NCBI RefSeq assembly: GCF_900094925.1
Contig: NZ_FMAY01000015.1
Location: forward strand, 39,890-103,889
Reading direction: 5' to 3'
Length of the DNA stretch: 64,000 nucleotides
Origin: Kosakonia oryzendophytica
GTDB taxonomy: Bacteria > Pseudomonadota > Gammaproteobacteria > Enterobacterales > Enterobacteriaceae
Shown: positions 9,999 through 19,017 of the stretch, piece after piece
Layout of the letters: every line of letters starts with the position of its first letter
How positions within the stretch are numbered: the stretch's first letter is position 1
Translations under genes and position numbers: made by a program
Notes under the pieces: generated by a model
Told to the model about the DNA's origin: nothing
Databases searched by the model: none
Seen by the model: the letters and a program-made list of their open reading frames with translations, nothing else

Positions 9999-11300
9999 AT
10001 GCGTAAAATCAAAGGATTACGTTGGTACATGATAGCACTGGTGACGGTCGGCACCGTGCTGGGCTACCTGACACGTAACACCGTAGCGGCAGCGGCTCCA
10101 ACGTTGATGGAAGAGCTGCACATCAGCACTCAGCAATACTCCTATATCATTGCGGCTTATTCCGCGGCTTATACCGTTATGCAGCCTGTTGCAGGCTATG
10201 TTCTGGATATCCTTGGCACCAAGATTGGCTACGCCTTCTTCGCTGTAACCTGGGCTATCTTCTGCGGCGCGACTGCGCTGGCGGGTAGCTGGGGCGGTCT
10301 GGCGCTGGCGCGTGGTGCGGTCGGCGCGGCTGAAGCGGCGATGATCCCCGCAGGCCTGAAAGCGGCGTCTGAATGGTTCCCGGCAAAAGAGCGTTCTATC
10401 GCCGTTGGCTATTTTAACGTTGGTTCTTCTATCGGTGCGATGATTGCTCCGCCGTTGGTGGTGTGGGCTATCGTGATGCACAGCTGGGAAATGGCGTTCA
10501 TCATTTCTGGTGTGCTGAGCTTTGCATGGGCAATGGCGTGGTTGCTCCTTTATAAGCACCCGCGCGATCAGAAAAAATTAAGCGAAGAAGAACGTGACTA
10601 CATCATTGGTGGTCAGGAAGCACAACACCAGACCAACAATGGCAAGAAAATGTCGCCATGGCAGATCCTGCGCACTCGTCAGTTTTGGGGTATCGCGCTG
10701 CCGCGTTTCCTGGCAGAACCGGCCTGGGGTACGTTTAACGCCTGGATCCCGCTGTTCATGTTCAAAGTTTACGGCTTTAACCTGAAAGAAATTGCGATGT
10801 TCGCCTGGATGCCAATGCTGTTTGCTGACCTTGGCTGCATCGTGGGTGGTTACCTGCCGCCGCTGTTCCAGCGCCTTTTCGGTGTTAACCTGATCGTCTC
10901 CCGTAAAATGGTTGTCACCATGGGTGCGGTACTGATGATTGGCCCAGGCATGATCGGCCTGTTCACCAGCCCGTATGTTGCAATTGGTCTGCTGTGCATC
11001 GGCGGTTTTGCTCACCAGTCTCTGTCCGGCGCGTTGATTACCCTCTCTTCCGACGTATTTGGTCGTAATGAAGTGGCCACCGCAAACGGCCTGACCGGTA
11101 TGGCCGCCTGGACCGCAAGTACGCTGTTTGCGCTGGTGGTCGGCGCACTGGCTGACACCATCGGCTTCAGCCCGCTGTTCGCCGTACTGGCCCTGTTCGA
11201 CGTGCTGGGTGCGATTGTCATCTGGACCGTGCTGAAAAACCAAACGGCGGAAGAATTTGCGAAAAGTCATTCGGTGGGTAATACCGCAACACAAAGTTGA
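9999..11300 (+). CDS. exuT: ExuT, hexuronate:H+ symporter (MFS)
   Basis: The 433-residue protein is a major facilitator superfamily carrier of the anion:cation symporter group, with twelve predicted membrane helices. The substrates are galacturonate and glucuronate. Visible features include the first helix MIALVTVGTVLGYLTRNT, the family motif between helices 2 and 3, and the cytoplasmic loop around residue 195-225 (KKLSEEERDYI). The start ATG at 9999 follows GATGAGGTTTAC, a usable ribosome site. It is divergent from uxaCA, and a strong terminator separates it from exuR. Sequence is very close to E. coli ExuT. Confidence 0.96.
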   Translation: MRKIKGLRWYMIALVTVGTVLGYLTRNTVAAAAPTLMEELHISTQQYSYIIAAYSAAYTVMQPVAGYVLDILGTKIGYAFFAVTWAIFCGATALAGSWGGLALARGAVGAAEAAMIPAGLKAASEWFPAKERSIAVGYFNVGSSIGAMIAPPLVVWAIVMHSWEMAFIISGVLSFAWAMAWLLLYKHPRDQKKLSEEERDYIIGGQEAQHQTNNGKKMSPWQILRTRQFWGIALPRFLAEPAWGTFNAWIPLFMFKVYGFNLKEIAMFAWMPMLFADLGCIVGGYLPPLFQRLFGVNLIVSRKMVVTMGAVLMIGPGMIGLFTSPYVAIGLLCIGGFAHQSLSGALITLSSDVFGRNEVATANGLTGMAAWTASTLFALVVGALADTIGFSPLFAVLALFDVLGAIVIWTVLKNQTAEEFAKSHSVGNTATQS

Positions 11301-11320
11301 TGCACCGCATTAATGTTGAC

Positions 11321-11347
11321 AAAAGCCGCCTTGCAGGGCGGCTTTTT
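11321..11347 (+). terminator. exuT terminator
   Basis: AAAGCCGCC and GGGCGGCTTT form a nine-base-pair stem around TTGCA, with a T run on the plus strand. It begins 20 bases after the exuT stop and suggests that exuR has its own promoter between 11350 and 11423. Confidence 0.85.
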
Positions 11348-11423
11348 CGTTATAGATTGTGGTGAGAATCAGGTAAAAGTGGTATAACAAATCTACTATT
11401 GCCCTTCTTTCCCTGGAGCTCAT

Positions 11424-12200
11424 ATGGAAATCTCCGAGTCACGACGTTTGTACCAGCAGCTAGCCGCGGAGCTTAAAAGCCGTATTGAGCAAGGCGTGTA
11501 CCTTGTCGGGGACAAACTGCCTGCCGAACGCTTCATCGCTGATGAGAAAAACGTGAGCCGGACCGTCGTTCGTGAAGCCATCATCATGCTGGAAGTGGAA
11601 GGGTATGTCGAAGTACGTAAAGGCTCCGGCATCCATGTCATCTCTAACCAGCCGCGGCATACGCAAGCGCCGGATGAAAATCTTGAATTCGCCAATTACG
11701 GTCCGTTTGAACTGTTGCAAGCTCGCCAGCTGATTGAAAGCAATATTGCCGAATTCGCCGCCACTCAGGTGACGAAACAGGACATCATGAAGCTGATGGA
11801 AATTCAGGATAACGCGCGTAAAGAGAAGTGCTTCCGCGATTCAGAATGGGATTTGCAATTCCACGTACAGGTTGCGCTGGCGACGCAAAACACCGCGCTG
11901 GCAGCGATTGTCGAAAAAATGTGGACCCAACGCGTACACAACCCGTATTGGAAAAAACTGCACGATCACATTGACTTACGTACAGTGGATAACTGGTGCG
12001 ATGACCATGACCAGATCCTGCGGGCGTTAATCCGTAAAGATCCACACGCGGCAAAACTGGCGATGTGGCAACATCTGGAAAATACCAAACAGATGCTATT
12101 TAACGAAACCAGCGACGATTTCGAGTTTAACGCCGACCGTTATCTGTTTGCGGAAAACCCGGTGGTGCATCTCGATACTGCCGCTACCGGCACCAAGTAA
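11424..12200 (+). CDS. exuR: ExuR, hexuronate regulon repressor (GntR/FadR family)
   Basis: The 258-residue protein has an N-terminal GntR winged helix (about residues 5-72, with [22 protein letters not shown]) and a C-terminal FadR-type all-helical effector domain (about 95-235). ExuR represses uxaC, uxaA, exuT and its own gene, and is relieved by galacturonate, glucuronate or their keto products. Length equals the E. coli protein. CTGGAGCT upstream supplies the ribosome site for the ATG at 11424. It sits downstream of exuT behind a terminator, so it can be expressed separately. Confidence 0.95.
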   Translation: MEISESRRLYQQLAAELKSRIEQGVYLVGDKLPAERFIADEKNVSRTVVREAIIMLEVEGYVEVRKGSGIHVISNQPRHTQAPDENLEFANYGPFELLQARQLIESNIAEFAATQVTKQDIMKLMEIQDNARKEKCFRDSEWDLQFHVQVALATQNTALAAIVEKMWTQRVHNPYWKKLHDHIDLRTVDNWCDDHDQILRALIRKDPHAAKLAMWQHLENTKQMLFNETSDDFEFNADRYLFAENPVVHLDTAATGTK

Positions 12201-12213
12201 AAATAGCTTTCCG

Positions 12214-12236
12214 GGCGCAGAGTTACGCTGCGCCTG
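12214..12236 (+). terminator. Hairpin after exuR
   Basis: GGCGCAG and CTGCGCC pair around AGTTACG, starting about 13 bases after the exuR stop. A strong T tract is absent, so it may act as a weak or factor-aided terminator. Confidence 0.5.
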
Positions 12237-12342
12237 TCATCTGTTTTGGGTAAGTAAAAAGTATAGAGTGTCAGCGTTTGTAAATAGCCTCGCCTCCCCC
12301 TCTCCCGACAAGCAAAATCATCACCGAAACGTTTTTTTCTGA

Positions 12343-12359
12343 CTGACGTATAACGTCAG
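12343..12359. promoter_or_regulatory. Palindrome upstream of yqjA
   Basis: CTGACGT (12343-12349) and ACGTCAG (12353-12359) are perfect 7-bp arms around ATA, about 170 bp before the yqjA start and directly followed by a possible promoter (TTGTTACAATTGGATG). It looks like an operator for a dimeric regulator. In E. coli yqjA-mzrA answers to envelope stress (CpxR), but I see no clear GTAAA-N5-GTAAA box here. Confidence 0.4.
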
Positions 12360-12527
12360 CCTTTGTTACAATTGGATGCATTTCGCCATCATGTGAGTTA
12401 GTGCTTGCTCCCAGAGTCTTTTTCGGGAATATGCCGCACCGGGCGTGTCACGAGCGACCATAATGTATTAGAACGCATCGCCGTGCTGTTCCGGGCGTGA
12501 CGTAAACCGATGTACCAGGAACACTGA

Positions 12528-13190
12528 ATGGAACTATTAAGCCAATTACTTCATGCCCTCTGGAGCCAGGATTTCGAAACATTGTCGAACCCAGGCATGA
12601 TCGGCATGCTTTATTTTGTTTTATTTGTCATTTTATTTCTGGAAAATGGCCTGCTTCCGGCGGCGTTTCTTCCGGGTGACAGTCTGCTGGTATTGATTGG
12701 CGTGTTGATTGCCAAAGGTGCGCTGGGTTACCCGCAAACCATCCTTTTGTTGACCGCGGCGGCAAGTCTCGGTTGCTGGCTCAGTTACATCCAGGGGCGA
12801 TGGCTAGGCAATACGCGCCTTGTGCAAAACTGGCTGTCGCATTTGCCTGCGCATTATCATCAACGGGCGCACCATCTGTTTCATAAACATGGGCTTTCCG
12901 CGCTGTTGATTGGTCGTTTTATCGCATTCGTTCGTACGCTGTTACCAACTATTGCCGGACTTTCTGGTCTGAGTAATGCCCGCTTTCAGTTTTTTAACTG
13001 GATGAGCGGTCTGTTGTGGGTGCTGATCCTGACCACGCTGGGTTACCTGCTGGGCAAGACGCCGGTGTTTCGCAAATACGAAGACGCACTGATGTCCTGC
13101 CTGATGTTGCTTCCGGTAGCCCTTCTGGTGATTGGCCTGATTGGCTCGCTGGTGGTTCTGTGGAAGAAAAAATATGGCAACCGGAGTTAA
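12528..13190 (+). CDS. yqjA: YqjA, DedA-family membrane protein
   Basis: The 220-residue inner-membrane protein belongs to the DedA/SNARE-associated family. The acidic residues Glu39 and Asp51 and the arginines Arg130 and Arg136, reported as essential in E. coli YqjA, are all present at the same positions. The family is linked to proton-motive-force maintenance, alkaline tolerance and lipid-carrier recycling. About five membrane-associated segments are predicted, with the re-entrant region at residues 40-60. It overlaps nothing, and mzrA follows after four bases, indicating an operon. A 330-bp non-coding region with a perfect palindrome precedes it. Confidence 0.94.
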   Translation: MELLSQLLHALWSQDFETLSNPGMIGMLYFVLFVILFLENGLLPAAFLPGDSLLVLIGVLIAKGALGYPQTILLLTAAASLGCWLSYIQGRWLGNTRLVQNWLSHLPAHYHQRAHHLFHKHGLSALLIGRFIAFVRTLLPTIAGLSGLSNARFQFFNWMSGLLWVLILTTLGYLLGKTPVFRKYEDALMSCLMLLPVALLVIGLIGSLVVLWKKKYGNRS

Positions 13191-13194
13191 AAGC

Positions 13195-13581
13195 ATGGAA
13201 TTGCAACGTCCGTTTCTGCGCTGGCTGGTCATGAGCATCTGCGCGCTGGCGCTGTTCAGCGCGATGTTTTTCGCCTGGACAGCATTGCAGGATCGCGAGT
13301 CCACGCTGGCGATTCGCCCGGCAGCGCAAAACATTAGCGTACCCGATGGCTTCTCCATCTGGCATCATCTTGACGCGAATGGCATTCGCTTTAAAAGCAT
13401 TACCCCTGATAACGACACCATACTGATCAAGTTTGATTCCAGCGCGCAAAGCGCCGCAGCAAAAGCCGTACTGGATCGTACCTTGCCCCACGGATACATC
13501 ATCGCCGCACAGGACGATGACGCCAGCCAGACCTCCGCCTGGCTCACCCGCCTGCGCAACAGCACGCATCGGTTCGGTTGA
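13195..13581 (+). CDS. mzrA: MzrA, modulator of EnvZ/OmpR
   Basis: The 128-residue bitopic inner-membrane protein has a single membrane segment at about residues 10-30 and a periplasmic domain with the conserved core PDGFSIWHHLDANGI and LDRTLPHGYIIA. In E. coli MzrA (YqjB) binds EnvZ and links the Cpx and EnvZ/OmpR systems. The ATG at 13195 is preceded by CCGGAG at 13181-13186, overlapping the yqjA end. The longer in-frame extension to 13141 lies inside yqjA and is rejected. The N-terminal 20 residues differ from E. coli while the periplasmic part is well conserved. Confidence 0.93.
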   Translation: MELQRPFLRWLVMSICALALFSAMFFAWTALQDRESTLAIRPAAQNISVPDGFSIWHHLDANGIRFKSITPDNDTILIKFDSSAQSAAAKAVLDRTLPHGYIIAAQDDDASQTSAWLTRLRNSTHRFG

Positions 13582-13728
13582 TCCTTCCAGGATTCTGAAT
13601 CTTTTCACTCACTTTGGTGTTATCCGTTAACTTAACTATGCTTGAGTAGACGGAACCAGGGTTCACTTTTTGTCACTGGATGCTGGCGTAACGACCGTTT
13701 CGCCGGCTAACAATGGAAGGTTTCGACT

Positions 13729-14097
13729 ATGAATTACCGCATCGCACTGGCTCTGGCCCTTCTTTCTCTGAGTGCAGTTTCTCAGGCCGCAACGCCTTGT
13801 CAGGAGAAGGAGCAGGCGATCCAGCGAGAAATCAGCTATGCCGAAAAGCATAACAATCAGAGCCGGATTGACGGTCTGAACAAAGCGCTGCGCGAAGTGC
13901 GCGCAAGCTGTTCTGACAGCAAGCTACGCGCTGCCCATCAGAAAAAAATCGCTGAACAGAAAGAAGAGATTGCGGAGCGTCGCCGGGAACTGAGCGAGGC
14001 GAAGCAAAAAGGCGATGCGGACAAAATAAGCAAACGTGAACACAAGCTGAAAGAGGCGCAGGAACAACTGAAAGCTCTGGAAGCGCGTGACTACTGA
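13729..14097 (+). CDS. yqjC: YqjC, periplasmic DUF1090 protein
   Basis: The 122-residue protein starts with a signal peptide (hydrophobic core LALALLSLSAV, cleavage probably after SQA near residue 20) and continues as a charged, mostly helical mature part rich in Lys, Glu and Arg, with coiled-coil character at residues 60-118. It belongs to the DUF1090 family and contains a conserved Cys pair (about residues 24 and 59). The function is unknown. It precedes yqjD with a 37-bp gap that carries CTGGAGAG, so yqjCDEK are probably co-transcribed. Confidence 0.9.
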   Translation: MNYRIALALALLSLSAVSQAATPCQEKEQAIQREISYAEKHNNQSRIDGLNKALREVRASCSDSKLRAAHQKKIAEQKEEIAERRRELSEAKQKGDADKISKREHKLKEAQEQLKALEARDY

Positions 14098-14134
14098 ATG
14101 AAGGAAGTTACCACTCACTCACCTGGAGAGAATT

Positions 14135-14437
14135 ATGTCGAAAGATAATGCTGATCATCTGCGCGCTGAGTTGAAATCCCTGGCGGATACCCTCGAAGAA
14201 GTCCTGAGCAATTCCGGGGAAAAATCGAAAGAAGAGCTGAGTAAGTTACGCAGTAAAGCTGAACAGGCGCTGCGCGATAGCCGCCATCGCCTTGGCGAAA
14301 CCGGCGATGCGCTCGCCCGCCAAACCCGTGAAGCGGCCGCCCGTACCGATGAATACGTACGCGAAAATCCGTGGGCCAGCGTAGGTATCGGCGCCGCCAT
14401 TGGCGTGGTGTTGGGCGTCCTGTTGACGCGTCGCTGA
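14135..14437 (+). CDS. yqjD: YqjD, ribosome-associated membrane-anchored protein
   Basis: The 100-residue protein is of the ElaB/YgaM/YqjD family. A soluble helical N-terminal part is followed by one C-terminal membrane segment (about residues 80-98, starting VRENPWASVGIGAAIG) that acts as a tail anchor. In E. coli YqjD binds ribosomes at the inner membrane and is induced in stationary phase under RpoS. The ribosome site CTGGAGAG lies before the ATG. yqjE starts one base after its stop codon, so the two are translationally close. Confidence 0.95.
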   Translation: MSKDNADHLRAELKSLADTLEEVLSNSGEKSKEELSKLRSKAEQALRDSRHRLGETGDALARQTREAAARTDEYVRENPWASVGIGAAIGVVLGVLLTRR

Positions 14438-14438
14438 T

Positions 14439-14837
14439 ATGACAGAGCCACGAAACGCGCAGGGGCCAGGCAAAAGCGTGCTGGGGATTGGTCAGCGTAT
14501 TCTGACCATCCTTGTTGAAATGGTTGAGACCCGTCTGCGGCTGGCGGTCGTCGAGCTGGAAGAAGAGAAAGCCAATTTATTCCAGTTGCTGCTGATGCTG
14601 GGGCTGACCATGCTGTTTGCCGCATTTGGCCTGATGAGCCTGATGGTGCTGATAATCTGGGCCATCGATCCGCAATATCGTCTGAATGCGATGATTGCAA
14701 CCACCGTGGTGTTGCTGGTGCTGGCGCTCATTGGCGGCATCTGGACACTGCGCAAAGCGCGGGCGTCAACGCTACTGCGCCATACCCGGCAGGAGCTGGT
14801 GAATGACCGCGCCTTGCTGGAGGATGAAAAACCGTGA
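14439..14837 (+). CDS. yqjE: YqjE, phage holin superfamily III-like membrane protein
   Basis: The 132-residue protein has two central membrane segments (about residues 48-70 and 80-102) flanked by charged helical ends. It belongs to the Actinobacterial Holin-X/YqjE family (DUF1469). No holin activity is established for the chromosomal family. It begins one base after yqjD and its last codons overlap the GTG of yqjK by four bases, so it is part of the yqjCDEK unit. Confidence 0.93.
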   Translation: MTEPRNAQGPGKSVLGIGQRILTILVEMVETRLRLAVVELEEEKANLFQLLLMLGLTMLFAAFGLMSLMVLIIWAIDPQYRLNAMIATTVVLLVLALIGGIWTLRKARASTLLRHTRQELVNDRALLEDEKP

Positions 14838-15124
14838 GCAACAAAGCGGAACGCCTGAAGCGCAAAGCACGCTTGCTCAGTGAGATCCAGCAACAACGCC
14901 TGGATCTCACCGCCGGACGGCGCGACTGGCTGGAAGCCACCGGTGCCTACGATCGTGGCTGGAACGTGCTGTTAAGCCTGCGTTCCTGGGCGCTTGTGGG
15001 TAGTGGTGCAATGGCTATCTGGTCTGTTCGTCACCCCAACAGGCTGGTGCGCTGGGCCAAACGCGGGCTGAGCGCCTGGAGTTTGTGGCGACTGGTTAAA
15101 GCAACGCTTAACGCGCCACGATAA
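14834..15124 (+). CDS. yqjK: YqjK-like small membrane-associated protein
   Basis: The 96-residue protein has a basic N terminus (residues 1-20) and a hydrophobic stretch around residues 46-65, and matches the YqjK family (SLRSWALVGS and VRHPNRLVRWA). The start is a GTG that shares the sequence GTGA with the yqjE stop codon, a typical coupled start, and the E. coli gene is arranged the same way. The function is unknown. The 200 bp before yqjF contain no gene and should carry the yqjF promoter. Confidence 0.9.
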   Translation: MSNKAERLKRKARLLSEIQQQRLDLTAGRRDWLEATGAYDRGWNVLLSLRSWALVGSGAMAIWSVRHPNRLVRWAKRGLSAWSLWRLVKATLNAPR

Positions 15125-15325
15125 CCCCCTGACAGGCGATGGAACACATCGCCTGCCTCTCACTTCTCTTACTCAGTTTTTTTGAAAAATTTCGACAGTT
15201 TTCCTTGCTAACAATCCGCCACCGTCGCGATTAATATCCTCTCCATCGACAGCAAGCACGCGGCATCTGCCGGTAATTGCACACTATTTACTTACAGCCG
15301 CTATTGTGGTTCCCTGGAGAGAAAG

Positions 15326-15718
15326 ATGAAAAAATTAGAAGATGTTGGTTTTCTGGTTGCGCGTATCCTGATGCCAATTCTGTTTATTACCGCTGGCTGG
15401 GGCAAAATCACCGGTTATGCAGGTACCCAGCAATACATGGAAGCAATGGGCGTTCCGGGGTTCTTCCTGCCGCTGACTATTCTGCTTGAGTTCGGCGGTG
15501 GTCTGGCGATCCTGTTCGGTTTTCTGACCCGCACCACAGCACTGTTTACTGCCGGTTTCACGCTGCTGACCGCATTTATCTTCCATAGCAACTTTGCGGA
15601 AGGCGTGAACTCGCTGATGTTTATGAAAAACCTGAGCATCGCTGGCGGCTTCCTGCTGCTGGGCATCACTGGTCCGGGTGCTATCAGCATTGACCGTGTG
15701 GTGAATAAAAAATGGTAA
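15326..15718 (+). CDS. yqjF: YqjF, DoxX-family inner-membrane protein
   Basis: The 130-residue protein is a four-helix DoxX/DoxD-family membrane protein (LMPILFITAGWGKITGY in helix 1, GGLAILFGFLTRTTAL in helix 2). In E. coli its promoter is strongly induced by aromatic compounds such as dinitrotoluene breakdown products through YhaJ, whose gene lies 1.6 kb downstream here. The biochemical role is not established. CTGGAGAG at 15314-15321 provides the ribosome site. A terminator follows before yqjG. Confidence 0.93.
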   Translation: MKKLEDVGFLVARILMPILFITAGWGKITGYAGTQQYMEAMGVPGFFLPLTILLEFGGGLAILFGFLTRTTALFTAGFTLLTAFIFHSNFAEGVNSLMFMKNLSIAGGFLLLGITGPGAISIDRVVNKKW

Positions 15719-15746
15719 GCGCTCTATACTGAAAAGTACCAATACA

Positions 15747-15776
15747 GCAAAGCGAGGGGTTTACTCCTCGCTTTTG
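15747..15776 (+). terminator. Hairpin between yqjF and yqjG
   Basis: AGCGAGG (15751-15757) and CCTCGCT (15766-15772) pair around GGTTTACT, followed by TTTGCT. It ends about 20 bases before the yqjG start, so it may attenuate rather than block read-through. Confidence 0.6.
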
Positions 15777-15796
15777 CTATCTGAAGGAGAAGCAAA

Positions 15797-16783
15797 ATGG
15801 GACAACTGATTGACGGCGTCTGGCATGACACCTGGTATGACACGCAATCCACCGGCGGCAAATTCAAACGCTCTGTTTCCGCATTTCGCAACTGGCTGAC
15901 TGCCGACGGCGCGCCAGGGCCATCCGGTGAAGGTGGCTTTATCGCCGAGAAAGAGAGATACCACTTGTACGTTTCTCTCGCCTGTCCATGGGCACACCGC
16001 ACGCTGATCCTGCGCAAGTTAAAAGGGCTCGAGCCGTTTATTTCCGTCTCCGTGGTTAACCCGTTGATGCTGGAAAATGGTTGGACCTTTGATGATGATT
16101 TCCCGGCCGCCACCGGCGATATGCTGTACCAGCATGAATTCCTTTATCAGCTCTATCTGCATGCCGACCCCCACTACAGCGGACGCGTCACCGTACCGGT
16201 GCTGTGGGATAAGCAGCGTCACACCATCGTCAGCAATGAATCTGCGGAAATCATCCGCATGTTTAACACCGCCTTTGACGGACTGGGCGCGAAAGCAGGC
16301 GATTACTATCCGCCAGAATTACGCAGCCAGATCGACGAGTTAAACAGTTGGATCTACGATAACGTCAACAATGGTGTCTATAAAGCGGGCTTCGCTACCA
16401 GCCAGCAAGCATATGACGACGCTGTGGTAAATGTGTTTAACGCGCTGGAGCGACTGGAACAGATCCTTGGCCAGCACCGTTATCTGACCGGCGACCGACT
16501 GACAGAAGCAGATATTCGCCTGTGGACTACACTCGTTCGCTTTGATCCGGTGTACGTTACCCATTTTAAATGCGACAAACACCGCATCAGCGATTATCTC
16601 AACCTGCATGGTTTCCTGCGCGATATCTATCAGATGCCGGGTATAGCGGAAACCGTCAATTTTGATCATATCCGCCATCATTACTTCCGTAGCCACAAAA
16701 CCATCAACCCGACCGGGATTATCTCTATCGGCCCATGGCAGAACCTGGATGAACCCCATGGCCGGGACAGTCGTTTCCGTTGA
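15797..16783 (+). CDS. yqjG: YqjG, glutathionyl-hydroquinone reductase
   Basis: The 328-residue protein is a Xi-class glutathione transferase homologue that reduces glutathionyl-hydroquinones with GSH. The catalytic cysteine is at position 63 in the motif LACPWAHRT, followed by the thioredoxin-like domain and the all-helical C-terminal domain (about residues 170-300). Length and sequence match E. coli YqjG. It is cytosolic. AAGGAG at 15784-15789 gives a strong ribosome site. Its position next to yqjF and the aromatic-sensing regulator YhaJ suggests a role in quinone or aromatic stress, which is inference. Confidence 0.94.
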   Translation: MGQLIDGVWHDTWYDTQSTGGKFKRSVSAFRNWLTADGAPGPSGEGGFIAEKERYHLYVSLACPWAHRTLILRKLKGLEPFISVSVVNPLMLENGWTFDDDFPAATGDMLYQHEFLYQLYLHADPHYSGRVTVPVLWDKQRHTIVSNESAEIIRMFNTAFDGLGAKAGDYYPPELRSQIDELNSWIYDNVNNGVYKAGFATSQQAYDDAVVNVFNALERLEQILGQHRYLTGDRLTEADIRLWTTLVRFDPVYVTHFKCDKHRISDYLNLHGFLRDIYQMPGIAETVNFDHIRHHYFRSHKTINPTGIISIGPWQNLDEPHGRDSRFR

Positions 16784-16790
16784 GCCTTAA

Positions 16791-16810
16791 GGGCGCGTCA
16801 CGACGCGCCC
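16791..16810. terminator. Hairpin after yqjG
   Basis: GGGCGCGTC (16791-16799) and GACGCGCCC (16802-16810) form a perfect 9-bp stem with a two-base loop, eight bases after the yqjG stop. A mixed A/T tract follows. It is a probable terminator for yqjG. Confidence 0.6.
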
Positions 16811-16908
16811 GAAAATTTGTTTCCGCGCTTACCCGTTTCTCTTTTTGCCGTCTATTCTTACTATGATCGCTTAGAAAACAACGAATTGACCGTTGACCGA
16901 GGTGGAGA

Positions 16909-17256
16909 ATGGACTGGTATTTCAAAGTGCTTAGAAACTACGCCACTTTCCGCGGACGCGCGCATCGCCGCGAGTTCTGGATGTTCACGCTGGTCAATCT
17001 CATTCTCTTTGGCGTACTGCATGTTATAGACAGGATCATCGGCTGGCACACATTGAGTCTGCTTTATGAGCTGTTGGTACTGGTGCCGTCGCTTGCTGTT
17101 CAGGTCCGCCGTTTACACGATACCGACCGTAGCTGGCGCTGGTTATTGCTGCTGCTCTTTCCGGTGATTGGCTGGCTGGCGCTGCTGGCTTTCTACAGCC
17201 AGCACGGGACGCCCCAGGAGAACCGTTTCGGGCCGGAACCCAAACTCTTTGCCTGA
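16909..17256 (+). CDS. yhaH: YhaH-like DUF805 membrane protein
   Basis: The 115-residue protein belongs to DUF805, with three predicted membrane helices and the family features FRGRAHRREFWMF near the N terminus, RRLHDTDRS at about residue 67, and the C-terminal ENRFGPEPK. In E. coli two tandem paralogues (yhaH and yhaI) occur here, whereas only one copy is present in this window. It resembles YhaH at both ends. The function is unknown. GGTGGAG precedes the ATG. It is convergent with yhaJ. Confidence 0.88.
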   Translation: MDWYFKVLRNYATFRGRAHRREFWMFTLVNLILFGVLHVIDRIIGWHTLSLLYELLVLVPSLAVQVRRLHDTDRSWRWLLLLLFPVIGWLALLAFYSQHGTPQENRFGPEPKLFA

Positions 17257-17289
17257 AAGTGACCGCAGCGCACCCGGCAAAACGATCAC

Positions 17290-18186
17290 TTATTTACCGG
17301 CAAACAGTTTTGGGATTTCGCGCAAGCACCAGGCTTTACCTTCGCCCATACTGTCGCGCCGCCAGGCCATAATAATGTCCACCTGGCTGGTGTATTCCGG
17401 GCTAACCACCCGCAAACGTCCTTCCGCGATATCCTGCTCCACCAGCGGGTAAGGCATGGTCGCCACACCCAGCCCGGCCAGCAACGCCTGACGTTTGTCC
17501 TCAATGGTGCTTACCGTCAGCCTTGGCTGTTTATCCAGCAACTGCACCGTCAGTACAGGACGCTCACGGGCGGTGTCCGCTACCGCAACGCCACGGTATT
17601 TCACTCGCGTCACTTCCGACAACGGCTCTGGCTCGTGGTGAATAGGGTGATCTGGCGCGGCAACGTACACATTCATCACCGAGTACAGCTTGCGCGAATT
17701 GATTTCGGATGACGATCGAAAGTGCATATCCGGCGCGACCACGATATCCGCCCGCCCCTGCTCCAGCCGCTCCCATGCCCCAGCCAGCACTTCAGTGATG
17801 ATCGACAGTTGGGTGTTGGCCTTCGCTGCTAAACGATCCACCAGCGGGAACAGCTCAACCGTCGGCACCAGCGCTTCCGTCACCAGCGTCAGGTGTGTTT
17901 CCCAACCACGCGCCAGCGCTTCAGCGTCGGTAGTGAGTTTGTCTGCGGCTTCCAGCAACACACGGCCGCGCTCCAGCAGCATGCGCCCGACGTTGGTGAA
18001 TTTTGTCCGGTGTCCGGAGCGATCAAACAGCACCACATCCAGCTCTTCTTCCAGTTTCTGCATGGTGTAGCTCAACGCGGAGGGAACGCGCCCTAACTCA
18101 TCCGCTGCCGCAGCGAAGCTCCCTCGCCGATCAATTGCATCCATTACGCGCAGCGCTTCCAGCGTAAGTGCCCTTTCTTTCGCCAT
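17290..18186 (-). CDS. yhaJ: YhaJ, LysR-family regulator
   Basis: The 298-residue protein has an N-terminal LysR helix-turn-helix (about residues 5-62, with GSFAAAADELGRVPSALSYT) and a periplasmic-binding-like effector domain (about 90-290). In E. coli YhaJ activates yqjF in response to aromatic breakdown products and also affects type III secretion genes in pathogenic strains. The ATG at 18186, after GAGAACA, gives the E. coli-type start MAKERAL. An upstream in-frame start at 18198 is possible but less likely. It is divergent from yhaK, with about 105 bp between them. Confidence 0.94.
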   Translation of the reverse strand: MAKERALTLEALRVMDAIDRRGSFAAAADELGRVPSALSYTMQKLEEELDVVLFDRSGHRTKFTNVGRMLLERGRVLLEAADKLTTDAEALARGWETHLTLVTEALVPTVELFPLVDRLAAKANTQLSIITEVLAGAWERLEQGRADIVVAPDMHFRSSSEINSRKLYSVMNVYVAAPDHPIHHEPEPLSEVTRVKYRGVAVADTARERPVLTVQLLDKQPRLTVSTIEDKRQALLAGLGVATMPYPLVEQDIAEGRLRVVSPEYTSQVDIIMAWRRDSMGEGKAWCLREIPKLFAGK

Positions 18187-18291
18187 TTTTGTTCTCATTC
18201 AGGAAATTTGAACATACCGGGCAGAATATCTGGCTAACAATGAAGCGTCCATACCTTTAACATTGTTTTAAGTAAAGAGAGGTCAATAACG

Positions 18292-18993
18292 ATGATTACT
18301 ACCCGTACAGCAAAACAATGCGGACAAGCTGACTTCGGCTGGCTTCAGGCCCGCTACACTTTTTCTTTTGGACACTACTTTGACCCGAAACTTCTGGGCT
18401 ATGCCTCACTGCGTGTATTAAACCAGGAAGTCCTCGCACCGGGCGCGTCTTTCCAGCCGCGTACCTACCCGAAAGTGGATATTCTGAACCTGATTCTGGA
18501 AGGTGAAGCCGAATATCGCGACAGTGAAGGCAACCATGTTCAGGCGAAAGCGGGCGAAGCGCTACTGATTGCCACCCAGCCTGGCATCAGCTACAGCGAA
18601 CATAACCTGAGCAAAGATAAGCCGTTAACGCGTATGCAGTTATGGCTTGATGCCTGCCCGGAGCGGGAAAACCCGCCGGTGCAGAAAGTCATGATTACTG
18701 CGCGACCACAACAGTTGCTGGCCTCGCCGGATGGCAGCCAGGAGAGTTTGCAACTGCGTCAGCAGGTTTGGCTACACCATATCGAGATGGAAAAAGGCGA
18801 AGAACTGAGTATTCAGTTACATGGCCCGCGGGCGTATTTGCAGTCCATTCACGGGACAGTGCATGCAGTCACGCACTGCGAAGCCAGGGAAGCCCTGACG
18901 TGCGGTGACGGTGCGTTTATTCGTGACGAGGCTAACATAACGCTGGTTGCCGATACGCCTTTACGTGCATTACTGATAGATTTACCGGTGTGA
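18292..18993 (+). CDS. yhaK: YhaK, pirin-like bicupin
   Basis: The 233-residue protein is a pirin-like double cupin (RYTFSFGHYFDPK and the QPRTYPKVDILNLILEGE metal-site region typical of pirins). E. coli YhaK is cytosolic, lacks quercetinase activity in some reports and is sensitive to oxidation, so it is viewed as a redox-stress marker. AGAGAGG before the ATG at 18292 gives a good ribosome site. It is divergent from yhaJ, which may control it, and is followed after 24 bp by yhaL. Confidence 0.93.
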   Translation: MITTRTAKQCGQADFGWLQARYTFSFGHYFDPKLLGYASLRVLNQEVLAPGASFQPRTYPKVDILNLILEGEAEYRDSEGNHVQAKAGEALLIATQPGISYSEHNLSKDKPLTRMQLWLDACPERENPPVQKVMITARPQQLLASPDGSQESLQLRQQVWLHHIEMEKGEELSIQLHGPRAYLQSIHGTVHAVTHCEAREALTCGDGAFIRDEANITLVADTPLRALLIDLPV

Positions 18994-19017
18994 TAGTTGC
19001 GTTATGCAGGTAAGTCC

